64,000 nt of DNA from JACDAE01 sp963717195 (lineage in GTDB: Bacteria; Chloroflexota; Ktedonobacteria; Ktedonobacterales; Ktedonobacteraceae), in the NCBI GenBank assembly GCA_963717195.1, contig CAVQVR010000001.1:248001-312000 (forward strand), given 5' to 3'. A program made the position numbers and the translations under genes. The notes under the pieces were generated by a model. That model saw only the letters and a program-made list of their open reading frames with translations, was not told the origin of the DNA and did no database searches. Positions within the stretch are counted from its first letter, which is position 1; each line of letters opens with the position of its first letter. Below are positions 1 to 10,000 of this stretch, piece by piece.

Positions 1-812
1 TCGGCAAAAGGTTTATATTGAAGGTAGAAGTCCACACGTTGCCAGAATGCTACATCTACTATGCTTTGATACTCCTTCAGGATGCGCTCAATAAACGCCC
101 TGCCGTACCTTCGATGCAACCCTACAAAATCGAGGGCAGGATCACCAATCGTTGCATCACCCCAATCAATCACACCCGTTAACATACCTTGCTCTGGATT
201 GCAAAAGATATGTTCACAGGCAAGATCCGCATGAATCAATACAGGTTGAAATGCGAAGAGAGTCTCGTCCTTGAGAAAATTCTCCCAGAGATGCTCAGAC
301 TTTTCACATAGTTCCGCATCTAGCAATGGAAAGACGCGTCGCCGCAAGTCTAAATAACGCTCCTGATAGCGTTCGCGCCATTGAAGAGGCTCACATTTCT
401 GCATACCAGCCTGAATTGCCTCCGCCACTGAAAAACCATGCAATTCGCTAAGAAAGGTCGATAGAGCGGATGCGAGAGCGATAAGGTGCTCCGAAGTAAT
501 CCTCTCGTCTTCTAATGCCATACCATTTAGCTTCTGATAACCAACAAAAGGAAAGGGATAATTATCATTACCACGACCAATATATGTAAAGTGTGGAACA
601 GGCGTCGAAAGAGTCTGCGCCAATACAGGTAACAGGCACATTTCCTTCTGAAGGTACTCCACTACATCCTCGCGCAAAGGAAAACGGAAAATCAACTCAT
701 CATTAATATCCAGCACGAAACTATCCCAGCCTCTTGTAATTGGTCGCATAGTCCAGATCGTCACCTGTGGAAAATTACGCTCAATCAGCATTCTATATGT
801 ATCAATATTCAC
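1..812 (-). CDS. Aminoglycoside phosphotransferase-family kinase (partial)
   Basis: The reading frame starts at a GTG at 812 with a GAGGAGG Shine-Dalgarno 7 nt upstream and is still open at position 1, so the C-terminus is missing (about 270 residues seen). The kinase signature is clear: HADLACEH (catalytic loop, Asp in the usual HxDxxxxN/H pattern) followed by VIDWGDATIGDPALDF, the metal-binding IDW motif of the APH/choline-kinase-like superfamily. Family members phosphorylate antibiotics or small metabolites with ATP or GTP in the cytoplasm; the substrate cannot be told from sequence. It begins 15 nt downstream of the membrane protein at 827-1447, and its ribosome-binding site overlaps that gene's stop region, so the two are probably co-transcribed. 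HADL..EH resembles APH(2'')-type enzymes, but resistance is not implied. Confidence 0.8.
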   Translation of the reverse strand, partial: MNIDTYRMLIERNFPQVTIWTMRPITRGWDSFVLDINDELIFRFPLREDVVEYLQKEMCLLPVLAQTLSTPVPHFTYIGRGNDNYPFPFVGYQKLNGMALEDERITSEHLIALASALSTFLSELHGFSVAEAIQAGMQKCEPLQWRERYQERYLDLRRRVFPLLDAELCEKSEHLWENFLKDETLFAFQPVLIHADLACEHIFCNPEQGMLTGVIDWGDATIGDPALDFVGLHRRYGRAFIERILKEYQSIVDVAFWQRVDFYLQYKPFA

Positions 813-826
813 TCATGTGCCTCCTC

Positions 827-1447
827 TCAAACATGCACTATAAATGCCAGCACAAAGGCAATCGCTACTAAGAAATGGAGGAGGCGCAGTCTCTGCGAGG
901 CTCGCTTCTTCCTCACCGCCTGTTCAATCCACCAGCCAAGACCAGTTCCCACAGCCAGAAAAGCCAGCGCGACAAAACCAGTGATGACCTCATATCGTGA
1001 AACATTGGCAAGAACAGGCAAAAAGTATGCTACATGCGCCACCGCCGTGATGACGACCAACCAACCCAGAAATTGATGGTGTTTACGCAAGAAGAGAAAC
1101 GCTTCACGCATGCGCATCGTCACCCAGGATAATTGCTGCTTTTTGAGCAACAGGTACCCACGCCGCGTCACCCACTGACTCCACGAATCAATAGCGATCA
1201 AAAACGCAACAAAACCAAGAAGGTTGCTCGTACCCATATCAGGCGGCACACCAATCGGTGCCAGTAGAGAGAGGCAGTAGAAGGTACTAACTACGATCAG
1301 GCACGTACCAATAATCCACGTTACCCAGTGCGTCGAAATGTGTAGCAGCCTCAATAGCCAGTAGCTCCCGAGAAGGCAGAAAAAATCTATTGTAGAGAGC
1401 ATCAAGACAAGCACAGAGCGTGTCAAAAGACCATGAACGATACTCAT
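827..1447 (-). CDS. Polytopic membrane protein, putative di-heme b type
   Basis: A 206-residue hydrophobic protein with about six membrane segments (near residues 12-30, 42-62, 74-90, 124-145, 152-172, 188-205). Two histidine pairs stand out, H124/H138 and H191/H205, each spaced H-x13-H on predicted helices. That is the spacing used to hold two b hemes in four-helix bundles (cytochrome b561 and ferric-reductase-like families). I do not recognise a precise family. The gene at 6166-7053 shows the same two H-x13-H pairs. It is upstream of, and probably co-transcribed with, the phosphotransferase-like gene at 1-812. Heme binding is inferred from spacing only; an alternative is a DUF of unknown function with chance histidines. 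Confidence 0.6.
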   Translation of the reverse strand: MSIVHGLLTRSVLVLMLSTIDFFCLLGSYWLLRLLHISTHWVTWIIGTCLIVVSTFYCLSLLAPIGVPPDMGTSNLLGFVAFLIAIDSWSQWVTRRGYLLLKKQQLSWVTMRMREAFLFLRKHHQFLGWLVVITAVAHVAYFLPVLANVSRYEVITGFVALAFLAVGTGLGWWIEQAVRKKRASQRLRLLHFLVAIAFVLAFIVHV

Positions 1448-1620
1448 GGCAAGTTCTATCCCTCACTTTTTAGTTATACATCAACGTATATATATCTTTA
1501 CGTTTTTCCAAGTTGAAAGGCAGGTATCCAGAATACATCTCTGGATAATTGTAGCTGAGATTTGTCGCATTCGCATGAAAGAAGTGTCGCAAATCTGTCA
1601 TAAAAGAGGAGTCTGCAAAC

Positions 1621-1649
1621 TTGACACTCATCATTATCAGTGCTAGCAT
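1621..1649 (+). promoter_or_regulatory. Putative sigma70-type promoter of sucCD
   Basis: TTGACA at 1621-1626 and TAGCAT at 1644-1649 are separated by 17 nt, in the 285-nt gap upstream of sucC. The -35 box is a perfect consensus match. Nothing else coding is evident between 1448 and 1732. Confidence 0.5.
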
Positions 1650-1732
1650 CTTTTCAGGCACATAATCTCACACATCTGGCTCAACGAAGGGCTGAAAACA
1701 CGTTGCGGAAGCAACTAAGGAGCATATTTCAA

Positions 1733-2887
1733 GTGAAGATTCATGAATATCAGGCCAAAGATATTCTGGCACGCTACGGCATCCCGATCCAGCCGGGCCG
1801 TGTAGCCTACACACCAGAAGAGGCCGAAACTATTGCTCGCGAACTTGGCGGGCCCGTTGTCATCAAGGCCCAGGTCTACGTCGGTGGACGTGGCAAAGCA
1901 GGCGGCATCCAATTTGGAGATACCCCTGAACAGGCACGCGAGGCCGCAGCACGCGTACTGGGTATGGACATCAAGGGACTGACCGTCGAGAAAGTCCTGG
2001 TCGTATCCAAGATAGATATTAAAGAAGAATATTACCTCGGTATCATCCTCGACCGTAAGAGCCAGGCTCCCGTCGTCATGATCTCCAAAGAAGGTGGCAT
2101 CGATATTGAAGAGGTTGCAGCAACTGCACCAGAGAAGATCATCAAGTATCCCATCGATATGCATTGGGGCCTGCGACCATTCGAGGCACGCGAGATCGTC
2201 GCACGGGCCGGACTGCCCAGCTCCATCGTCAGCCGCGCAGGAGCCATCCTCAGCGCTCTCTCTAAAGCATTCATCGAGAGCGATGCCAACCTGGCCGAGA
2301 TCAATCCCCTTGTTTTGACCGCCGATGGTCAAGTACAGGCAGCCGATGCCAAGATTATCATCGATGACAACGGCCTGTTTCGCCAGAAAGAATACGCAAC
2401 CTGGGCCGAGTCGGAAGAGTCCAATCCCCTTGAATATGACGCAAAGCAGGCCGGTCTGACCTATGTCAAGCTGGATGGCGATGTCGGTATCATCGGTAAT
2501 GGTGCAGGGCTGGTTATGACAACACTGGATATGGTTGCGCGTGCTGGTGGCAAGCCCGCGAACTTCCTGGATATCGGTGGTGGTGCTAAGGCCGAGACCA
2601 TGTATAAAGCCCTGACCTTTGTGGCACGTGATCCACAGGTGAAGGGTATCCTGGTCAACATCTTCGGCGGCATCACGCGTGGCGAAGAGGTCGCACGCGG
2701 CGTTATTATGGCACAGGCCGAGCTGCCCGCTGGCATGCCCATTGTGGTACGCCTCTCTGGCACAGGCTCTGAAGAGGGACGCGTGATCCTCAAAGATGCC
2801 GGACTTGACTGGGGTAAAGACATGCGGGAGGGCGCTGAAAAGATCGTCACCGCCATTGCAGTATTGGAACGAGGCCAGAAATTATGA
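1733..2887 (+). CDS. sucC: Succinyl-CoA synthetase beta subunit
   Basis: ADP/GDP-forming succinate-CoA ligase, beta subunit. It binds nucleotide and succinate and works with SucD to interconvert succinyl-CoA and succinate with NTP formation in the TCA cycle (cytoplasm). The protein begins MKIHEYQAKDILARYGI, the family's N-terminus, so I take the GTG at 1733 with AAGGAG 10 nt upstream; an open frame extends further upstream but has no homology there. Length 384 residues is typical (about 388 in E. coli). The ATP-grasp domain covers roughly residues 1-235, including VYVGGRGKAGGI and the E-x-NPL metal site (AEINPLV). The C-terminal ligase-CoA domain contains NIFGGITRGEEVARG. Stop and sucD start overlap (ATGA), so the two are translationally coupled. 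Confidence 0.96.
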   Translation: MKIHEYQAKDILARYGIPIQPGRVAYTPEEAETIARELGGPVVIKAQVYVGGRGKAGGIQFGDTPEQAREAAARVLGMDIKGLTVEKVLVVSKIDIKEEYYLGIILDRKSQAPVVMISKEGGIDIEEVAATAPEKIIKYPIDMHWGLRPFEAREIVARAGLPSSIVSRAGAILSALSKAFIESDANLAEINPLVLTADGQVQAADAKIIIDDNGLFRQKEYATWAESEESNPLEYDAKQAGLTYVKLDGDVGIIGNGAGLVMTTLDMVARAGGKPANFLDIGGGAKAETMYKALTFVARDPQVKGILVNIFGGITRGEEVARGVIMAQAELPAGMPIVVRLSGTGSEEGRVILKDAGLDWGKDMREGAEKIVTAIAVLERGQKL

Positions 2888-3747
2888 GTATTCTCCTTGA
2901 TAAGACTACACGCGTCCTCGTTCAGGGTATCACCGGACGCGAGGGACAATTTCACACACGCAACATGAAGGCGGCTGGAACCAACGTGGTTGGCGGCGTC
3001 ACTCCGGGCAAACGCGGCCAGACAATCGAAGGTGTGCCCGTCTTCGATACTCTCTCACAGGCCGTAGAGGCAACAGACGCCAACGCAAGTTGCATTTTTG
3101 TGCCGCCCAGTGGAGCCGCTGATGCCATCATCGAAGCAGCAACAGTAGGCATCAAACTCATCGTCTGCATCACCGAAGGCATTCCCGTTATCGACATGAC
3201 GAGGGCCATGCTGGTCGTACATGAGCACAATGCTACACTCATTGGCCCAAACTGCCCAGGCATGTGCACCCCTGGACAGGGCAAGATCGGAATTATCCCG
3301 TATCAGATATTCACACCCGGCCCCGTCGGCTTCATCTCTCGCTCCGGCACGCTCACTTACGAAGTCGTCGCCCTGCTCACAGGGGCAGGTATTGGTCAGT
3401 CTACCTGTATCGGTATCGGCGGCGACCCCATCATCGGCTCAACCTTCACCGATTACCTGAAGCTTTTCGAGCAAGATCCTGAGACGAAAGCCGTAGTAAT
3501 GTGCGGCGAGATCGGTGGCAGCGACGAAGAGGATGCCGCCGAGTACATCAAAACCATGAGCAAACCTGTCGTAGCCTTCGTCTCCGGGCGCACCGCACCA
3601 GCCGGCAAGCGCATGGGTCATGCAGGCGCGATCATCTCCGGCAATACCGGGACCGCTCAGGGCAAAGTAGCAGCTCTACAGGCAGCCAGAGTGCCTGTGG
3701 CCGATACCATCTTCGATATTCCGGGTCTGGTCAAACAGGTGCTCTAG
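2884..3747 (+). CDS. sucD: Succinyl-CoA synthetase alpha subunit
   Basis: The alpha subunit carries the CoA-binding Rossmann domain (GITGREGQFHTRNM near residue 15) and the phosphorylated histidine in GKRMGHAGAI near residue 245. Length 287 residues matches the family. The start codon overlaps the sucC stop by 4 nt. Together with the ferredoxin-dependent KorAB (14.7-17.3 kb) it would convert 2-oxoglutarate to succinate; no 2-oxoglutarate dehydrogenase genes are in the window. A dispersed palindrome follows directly downstream. Confidence 0.96.
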   Translation: MSILLDKTTRVLVQGITGREGQFHTRNMKAAGTNVVGGVTPGKRGQTIEGVPVFDTLSQAVEATDANASCIFVPPSGAADAIIEAATVGIKLIVCITEGIPVIDMTRAMLVVHEHNATLIGPNCPGMCTPGQGKIGIIPYQIFTPGPVGFISRSGTLTYEVVALLTGAGIGQSTCIGIGGDPIIGSTFTDYLKLFEQDPETKAVVMCGEIGGSDEEDAAEYIKTMSKPVVAFVSGRTAPAGKRMGHAGAIISGNTGTAQGKVAALQAARVPVADTIFDIPGLVKQVL

Positions 3748-3778
3748 CACTATAATAACAGATAGGGCACGCACGGGC

Positions 3779-3925
3779 GGGCGTCATAAATGCGGCCCCT
3801 ACAATCGCGCCCCTACACCATGATGGGATGCTTGTTGATTGGGATGCACCCCATATCTAAACCATTCCATTCTCGCCAGACGTAAATTCGCACCCGCTGG
3901 TGTAGGGGCCGCATTTATGACGCCC
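3779..3925. repeat. Dispersed palindromic element, copy 1 (25-bp perfect arms)
   Basis: Arms at 3779-3803 and 3901-3925 are perfect 25-bp inverted repeats of each other (right arm begins TGTAGGGGCCGCATTTATGA) around a 97-bp core. A further partial copy of the end, GCGCCCCTACA, lies at 3807-3817. Each arm is itself an imperfect hairpin (GGGCCGCAT-TT-ATGACGCCC). It fills the gap between sucD and the deacetylase gene; no ORF lies inside. This looks like a MITE-like or REP-like repeat. Confidence 0.85.
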
Positions 3926-3986
3926 ATCCCGATGCGCCAGATGATATATGGCATAGAGATTTCAACAAGAATAGCAGGAACAAATT

Positions 3987-5133
3987 ATGACCACCGCTCT
4001 CATTTATGATCCAATTTTTCTAGAGCACATCACACCAGCTCATCATCCAGAGCGACCGCAACGTGTGCAAAAGGCAATGCTCGTCCTGGAAGCATTACAC
4101 TGGTTAGAACGCGACGGGCTGGTCCAGTTAGCGCCACGTCCCGCTACCGTGGATGAGTTGGCGCTGGTCCATGACCGCAATTATATTCGCGAAGTAGAAG
4201 CTTTCAGCGAGGAAGTAGCCGGAGAGGCGAAGACGGGAGGAAGCCAATCCCACTTTTTCACAACCGATACTTACGTCTCTCCAAAATCCTATGAAGCTGC
4301 TTGTATGGCCGCAGGGGCTCCACTCTGTCGCTATTGACGCAGTGATGAAGGGCGAAGTGAACAATGCGTATTGTCTGGTACGCCCCCCCGGCCACCATGC
4401 ACTCCCAGATGATGCAATGGGCTTCTGCCTCTTCAATAATGTTGCCGTGGCTGCTCGCTACGCCCTTGATCATCATGGATTGGAGCGCGTAATGATCATT
4501 GATTATGACGTGCATCATGGCAACGGCACCCAGGATATCTTCTATGATGATCCGCGTGTGCTCTACTTCTCCGTACACCAGGCACCTTTTTATCCCGGTA
4601 CTGGCCTCTCAGACGAGCTCGGCGCAGGAGCTGGTCTGGGCACCACCATCAACGTTCCCTTGCCCGCCCAGACCGCCTTTGATACCTATGAAGCCGTCTT
4701 CCGCCAGATTATGGGACCAGCTTCAGATCGCTTTAACCCACAGTTGCTTCTGGTCTCGGCAGGATTTGACGCACACTGGAAAGATCCTATTGGAGACATG
4801 TACCTCTCTATCGCTGGTTTCGCCCGCCTGACACAGATCATCATTGAACAGGCCAACTTTCTCTGTGATGGACGCCTGGTTATGGTACAGGAGGGCGGCT
4901 ATGACCTTGATGCAATGGCAAATGGTGTCGCCACCTGCATCAACCTGCTCCTCGGCGACGACGCCGCTGTCGATAACCTTGGTCCGCCGCCAACAAAAGA
5001 CTATCGCCTCAATACCGACGTGCTGATTGCTGAACTGCGGCGCATTCACCACCTGACGGGATATCGCATGCGTAACGCTCCAAAACCGGATATCGAGCGC
5101 CTACGAAGAGAAGTGAAAGGGCCGGACGCGTAG
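3987..5133 (+). CDS. Histone deacetylase-family protein (frameshifted in this sequence)
   Basis: Zinc-dependent deacetylase/acetylpolyamine amidohydrolase superfamily (class II HDAC-like). The N-terminal part (3987-4337) reads through HPERPQRV and then hits TGA at 4335; the rest is one frame over and runs to 5133. Removing one G from the GGGG run at 4314-4317 joins them as AAGLHSVAIDAVMKGE and gives 381 residues, normal for the family. Catalytic motifs are all present: RPPGHHA, DYDVHHGNGTQDIF, and SAGFDAHWKDPIG (zinc and active-site Asp/His). A ribosome-binding site AGGA lies 7 nt before the ATG. The substrate is unknown; bacterial relatives deacetylate acetylpolyamines, acetoin-pathway proteins or other lysine-acetylated targets. 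The stop codon TAG lies inside a dispersed-repeat arm. Confidence 0.88.
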
Positions 5134-5157
5134 GGGCCGCGTTTACGCCGCCCAGGT
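5130..5157. repeat. Single arm of the dispersed GTAGGGGC palindrome
   Basis: GTAGGGGCCGCGTTTACGCC followed by GCCCAGG matches one arm of the elements at 3779-3925 and 23763-23850, with two paired changes in the stem (AT to GC). No second arm is seen nearby. Its TAG is the stop codon of the deacetylase gene. Confidence 0.75.
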
Positions 5158-5242
5158 GAATCTTTACAATATAATTGGAACAATACAAACAGAGTGCACC
5201 GCGAATGTACACTGGCACTCAGCAAAAAAAGGATGGCATATT

Positions 5243-6121
5243 ATGAGCATCATTACTCCACAACTACTCGCCGAAATACCACTCTTCTCCAATATGGACA
5301 AAGAGGAGCTTTCCGAACTACGCTCCATTATGACGGAGCGTATCTTTCAGAAAGGCCAGGATTGTATGAAAATCGGCGACCAGGCCACAACATTTCAGAT
5401 TATCGAGAGCGGTGAGGTAGAGATCTGGCTAAATGACACCGAGGGCAAAAAAGTGGTTCTGGATACCATCGGCCCTGGAAAATTCTTTGGAGAACTCTCC
5501 ATGCTCTCGGGAGAGACCCGCTTTGCCACCGCGACCTCCGAAGAACAGGTCATCACGCTCGAATTAAGCCGGGAGGAATTCTTTGACTTCTTGCGCCGGA
5601 GACCGGATGCGGCCATCGATGTATTAACTGAATTGAGTGATCGCATCAAACATACAGACGATATCCTCCGCACGCGCGTCAGCCGCAATGCCAACGAAGC
5701 ACATGATCAGACCTTATCAGTTGGACAACGTATCGCGGATGGTATCGCAGACTTTAGTGGTTCCATGCCATTCCTATTTATCAACCTGGCCGTTTTTGTC
5801 TTTTGGATCGTGACAAATATAGTAGATGCCCAGGTTTTCCGCGACCCATACCCATTTCAATTTCTCACCATGGCTGTCTCTCTTGAGGCGATCTTCCTCT
5901 CCATTTTTGTCCTCATCAGCCAGAATCGCCAGGCTGCTAAAGATCGTATTAAAGCGGACCTCGACTATCAGGTTGACGTGAAAGCAGAGATGGAAATGAG
6001 CACTATAGTAGTTCGGATACACGAACTAGAACAAAAACTCCATCACATCCATTCTGATATTCTAGCAGGTAAACAGGAGGAAAATAATAGCGAAAGCAAC
6101 CATACAGCAAATCAACCCTAA
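5243..6121 (+). CDS. Cyclic nucleotide-binding, DUF1003 membrane protein
   Basis: Residues about 10-125 form a cNMP-binding (CRP/FNR-like) domain, with the phosphate-binding-cassette pattern PGKFFGELSMLSGETRFATA. About residues 165-240 match the DUF1003 membrane domain, with two membrane helices (near 175-195 and 208-232) and the conserved ending ISQNRQAAKDR. A basic, probably coiled-coil tail follows. Start ATG 5243 is chosen because AAAGGA lies 10 nt upstream and the domain begins right after it (292 residues); the frame extends further 5' without support. The role of DUF1003 proteins is unknown; a cyclic-nucleotide-responsive membrane sensor or channel-like function is inference. It converges with the redox genes at 6166-10686, which also carry cNMP domains. 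Confidence 0.88.
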   Translation: MSIITPQLLAEIPLFSNMDKEELSELRSIMTERIFQKGQDCMKIGDQATTFQIIESGEVEIWLNDTEGKKVVLDTIGPGKFFGELSMLSGETRFATATSEEQVITLELSREEFFDFLRRRPDAAIDVLTELSDRIKHTDDILRTRVSRNANEAHDQTLSVGQRIADGIADFSGSMPFLFINLAVFVFWIVTNIVDAQVFRDPYPFQFLTMAVSLEAIFLSIFVLISQNRQAAKDRIKADLDYQVDVKAEMEMSTIVVRIHELEQKLHHIHSDILAGKQEENNSESNHTANQP

Positions 6122-6165
6122 TGACGATAAGATGATTTCTAATACCTGACTCGTCCCAGCTAATC

Positions 6166-7053
6166 TTAACGATGCAACAAAAACTGCACCAGCATCTTAG
6201 CAATCTCAAGCAGGCTATGTACACTAATAAAAAGTAGAGCCATACAGGCAAGTGGAATATGGATGGAACGCCAGCCCTGAATGATGAAATGAGCACGGCG
6301 CTGGCGCTGCAACGAGCGCTTCAAACGTAGACGCGAAGCAAGCACGACATGAACACGTTGAAAGTCTTCCAGTTCCTGAGGAGCGAACTGAGATTGGATG
6401 GGAAGAGATGGTGCCTTTCTCCTCTTCAAAGCCTGAGTACAAAACTGTTTGAAGGCCGGTGATTTGCCAGCACTGAACCGCTCTAGCAGCAAATCTTGCT
6501 CATGTAGACGCTCCTCGACCGCCTGGATAATGCCAACTCCATTGTTGCTCGCTTCATATGAGATAACATGAGCCTGCCACACATCCAATAGACGCCCAAT
6601 AATACCGCTCACCACGAGCAAGATCAGTCCATAGAGTGCCGATACTCCAAAGCCTGCACGCACCAGATTGGAGAGCGTGAAGCGGAAATTACCAAAAAAG
6701 TCGAGATAGGCTTCGTGCTGAAAGGCGATCAAAAGACTGGTAATACCAAGCCATGTATGCAACCAGAGCCAATCCTCTACCCGACCCGGTAAGACACGGA
6801 TAAAGCGTCGCCGTAGCGAGTAGGCGGCAACCAGTACGACCAGGCTAAAGGCGATAAGACCAAAAATCCAGAACGGTGTCAGTGAGGGGCCAGGATACAG
6901 GATCATTTTGCGTGCACTATAGTACCAGAAAGAGACGCCACTATACAATAACAGTGAAAAGATCAGCCAGAACCATTTCGCTCGCGTCTTCGGTTTTTTC
7001 CAGATACGCCGCTGCGACTGGTGTGGAAGTGGTGCTTTCTCCGCCAGTGCCAT
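6166..7053 (-). CDS. Cytochrome b-like membrane partner of the redox fusion protein
   Basis: A 295-residue protein with about five membrane segments (near 27-45, 60-80, 96-116, 135-160, 262-285) and a long cytoplasmic, charged loop (about 165-260). H99/H113 and H265/H279 are two H-x13-H pairs, consistent with two b hemes stacked across the membrane as in cytochrome b561/ferric-reductase-like proteins. Start ATG 7053 has AAGGAG 9 nt upstream; a longer frame exists but lacks support. It begins 11 nt after the stop of the FAD/FHA/Fe-S fusion gene (7065-10686), so the pair form an operon and the protein is probably the membrane electron acceptor or donor for that fusion. Heme binding is inferred. 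Confidence 0.7.
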   Translation of the reverse strand: MALAEKAPLPHQSQRRIWKKPKTRAKWFWLIFSLLLYSGVSFWYYSARKMILYPGPSLTPFWIFGLIAFSLVVLVAAYSLRRRFIRVLPGRVEDWLWLHTWLGITSLLIAFQHEAYLDFFGNFRFTLSNLVRAGFGVSALYGLILLVVSGIIGRLLDVWQAHVISYEASNNGVGIIQAVEERLHEQDLLLERFSAGKSPAFKQFCTQALKRRKAPSLPIQSQFAPQELEDFQRVHVVLASRLRLKRSLQRQRRAHFIIQGWRSIHIPLACMALLFISVHSLLEIAKMLVQFLLHR

Positions 7054-7064
7054 TGAAAAACTCC

Positions 7065-10000
7065 TTACTTGTTTATAATTTCTTCGGTCGTCCCGAAGAA
7101 TACTCCTGGCCGCACACGGAATGCTGCTCCGACCGGGCACGCCTGTACACACGCCTGATCGTTATAGCCTGCACACAGATCACATTTGATCGCCACCTTT
7201 TTCCGCATCTCCTCATAACCCGAATACTGTTGCTGCGGTCTATCAAGGGGACCAGGTGCCACACTTCCTTTTCCGGACGAAGCTGCAAGCCCATTGAGCA
7301 CTGGCAATTTGCGCCGTCGTCGCTCCGTTATAATACCTTTTTGAAAGATTTCACCGAAGCGCTGCCAGCCTGAGAGCGCTTCGCTTTCAACCTCATCTTC
7401 AACATCCACAATAGAGATGGCATCATAGGGACAACGCTCCGCGCAGATGCTACAACCAATACAGCTATCCGTTATATACACCTCTCCATTGGGCAGACGT
7501 GCAATACCAGCGCGACTACATAACATACAGACAGGATCCTGGCACTGTCGGCAGGCCGTCACAACCGTGAGATTATTGAGCACAGCGCCTTTACGATTTA
7601 TACGCGAACGGCCATGACGACGCGCACATGCCTCCTCACACTCGCTACAATGGATGCAGGCATCCAGGTCGATTACAAGCACCTCGGTCCCCTCAACGAC
7701 ACCATCATCTACAAGCGCATGGAAGCTCGCTTTAACTGCTATATCTGCTACTGGCGGTGCAACAGCGACAGGTGGAAATACCCCTGTTTGCATAGAAAGA
7801 TTGCTCGCAAGATACTCTTGCAGGCGCAAGCGGAAACGCTGTTCGACCTCGGGATAGCGTTGGAAAAGGAACTGGATCGCAAAGTAGGGTATCTCTGCCA
7901 CGTGCGTACGATTGATAGCCGTTGCGGTGACCGCACGACTATCTCCTAGCAGATCCAGGCCACCCGCAAAATAATCGCCACTCTGTCGATAGGCAATAAT
8001 ACGTTCGCTGGTCTCGTATGTGTTGGGTAACGGTTTCTGCCGCGCTACCTTGACGATTCCTTCGAGCAGAATGTGGACCGTCTCCCGCGCCGGGCGTCCC
8101 TGCTCCTCCTCCGAAAACAACCTGGCGTTGCGGTCGTACAATTTTACTTGCGCCTGGCCTATAAGATACTGCAACATATCATCTGCAACTCCCTGGAAAA
8201 GAGCCATGCGTTTCAAGACAGATGCCAGAAAACGGTCAGCGTTCAGTCCTGTAAAAAAGCTCTTGATTGCGGGAACCAGTTCCATTAAGCGTTGCATCAC
8301 CTGCTCAGGAACCTGCAAGATCAGTGCGGGGGTCTGTGTTCGTGCAGTTGTATTATATGGCTGCCCGGTCAGCATGCCATACTCGCCGATCAACTCGCCT
8401 GGATTGAGAATGGCGAGAGGAAATTCCTGCTCGTTTACATCGCTTGCCAAAAGCATCAGCGTGCCACCCAGGATTATATACAGGTTGCGTCCGTATTCTC
8501 CCTGCCGAAACACCGTCGTCCCTGGCGCTATCTGCAAAAATTGCGAAGCCAGCACAAGGTGCAAAAGATATATTGTTGGAACCTGCAGTGGATCGCGCAA
8601 AATTTTTTGTGTGCGTAAAACATTGATCACCTGAGCAAGGGATACACCTCGCGGCAAGGTCTGTTGTAGCAGCGGTTCATCAACTGGACTCTCCCAGGAA
8701 GAACCAAGGCGTTGCTTGAGCGAAACCATTAGTAGATCGCGATGATTATCAACCGGGCAGACGGGAACACACGAACCACAGAGAATACATTCATCCGTAA
8801 AACGGGCAACATGTGCTGCCACCTCAGGCGAGATAGTCGCCCGGTTGAGATCGGCGATACTGACCTGGGCCGAGAGCGGAATCGGACAGGCAGCCATACA
8901 GCGATCACAGCCAATACACATATCGATCTCGAATTGCACGCGTTTGTCACTAAGGGCACGCATATCGGTACGATGCCCACCACCTGCGACGAGCGCTTCT
9001 TGCGCCTTAGCAGTAGCTTGATCTTTCGTTACCACTTCAGGAGCCTGGAAACATACCCGCACATCGCCGAAGCGTATCAGGTCATCTTGCTTCAACATGT
9101 ACACAGTGCCAGGTGCAATCCTGGCATCATTGACAAACGTACCATTGGAGCTACCCATATCGCGCAGCATATACTGCCCATGCGCATACATAATCTCTGC
9201 GTGCTTACGTGAGACAGATTTATGATCAATAAAAAGGGAGAAATCTGGCTGCCGCCCTATCAAAAAAACGGTGTTCTCTCCTGTTGGCTGTAGCTTCATG
9301 TTTTCTAACGACACCACAACAAGATTATGTGGAACTGGCACAAGGATTGCATAGTCAACGCTCGGACCCTGTGTTGCAGAGCCCATTCCCCAAACTCCAA
9401 TCTGTAACGGACCAGTTTCATCTATGCTAGCAGGTGGGACATGCTGCCCATCGAGCCAATCAGCAAGATCGAAATCGTCTGCGAAGAGGTACTTGATCAC
9501 AGAACTGAGGTTGACGCGATGATCGATGGCTCGCTTATAGGCAAAGGCATGCTCGGTCTTGCCTAAAAAAAGCACACCCATGGGAGTACTTTGCTGGAAA
9601 ACTACTTTGTGGTATGTACGCGGTTGTGGCTCCGCGATCAGTTCATAGTAGCCAGCATGCTGAGGCACAATTGTTTGTCCAATCGAAACAAAGTCCAACC
9701 CATACAGAAATGTGGCATTATAGAATGTATCTCGCGATGGCTTCTCTATTTTAGTGGGTTCTCTTTCCAGCATATTCTTTGCTGCAATCTGCGCCTGTTG
9801 AATTGCTGGATACCACTGACCAATCACCCGCGTTCTACCCATAACTGAATCTTTCGTCTCGACAATATCGCCTGCGGCATAGATACCAGGAACGTTCGTA
9901 CGCATTGCCGCATCTACCCGAACTCCACGTCCGCAGGCAATACCACTTGCACTCACAAAATCGACGTGTGGCTCAATGCCAATGGCTATGAGCACCAGAT

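Noticed and set aside
1715..2332. 205-codon reading frame antisense to sucC
   Set aside because: Shadow of a strongly conserved gene; no ribosome-binding site or recognisable domain.
4300..4340. Programmed +1 frameshift in the deacetylase gene at UAU UGA C, reminiscent of prfB
   Set aside because: The Shine-Dalgarno-like AGGGG is too far away, the codon does not allow good re-pairing, and deleting one G of GGGG restores a better protein; six other genes show similar homopolymer defects.
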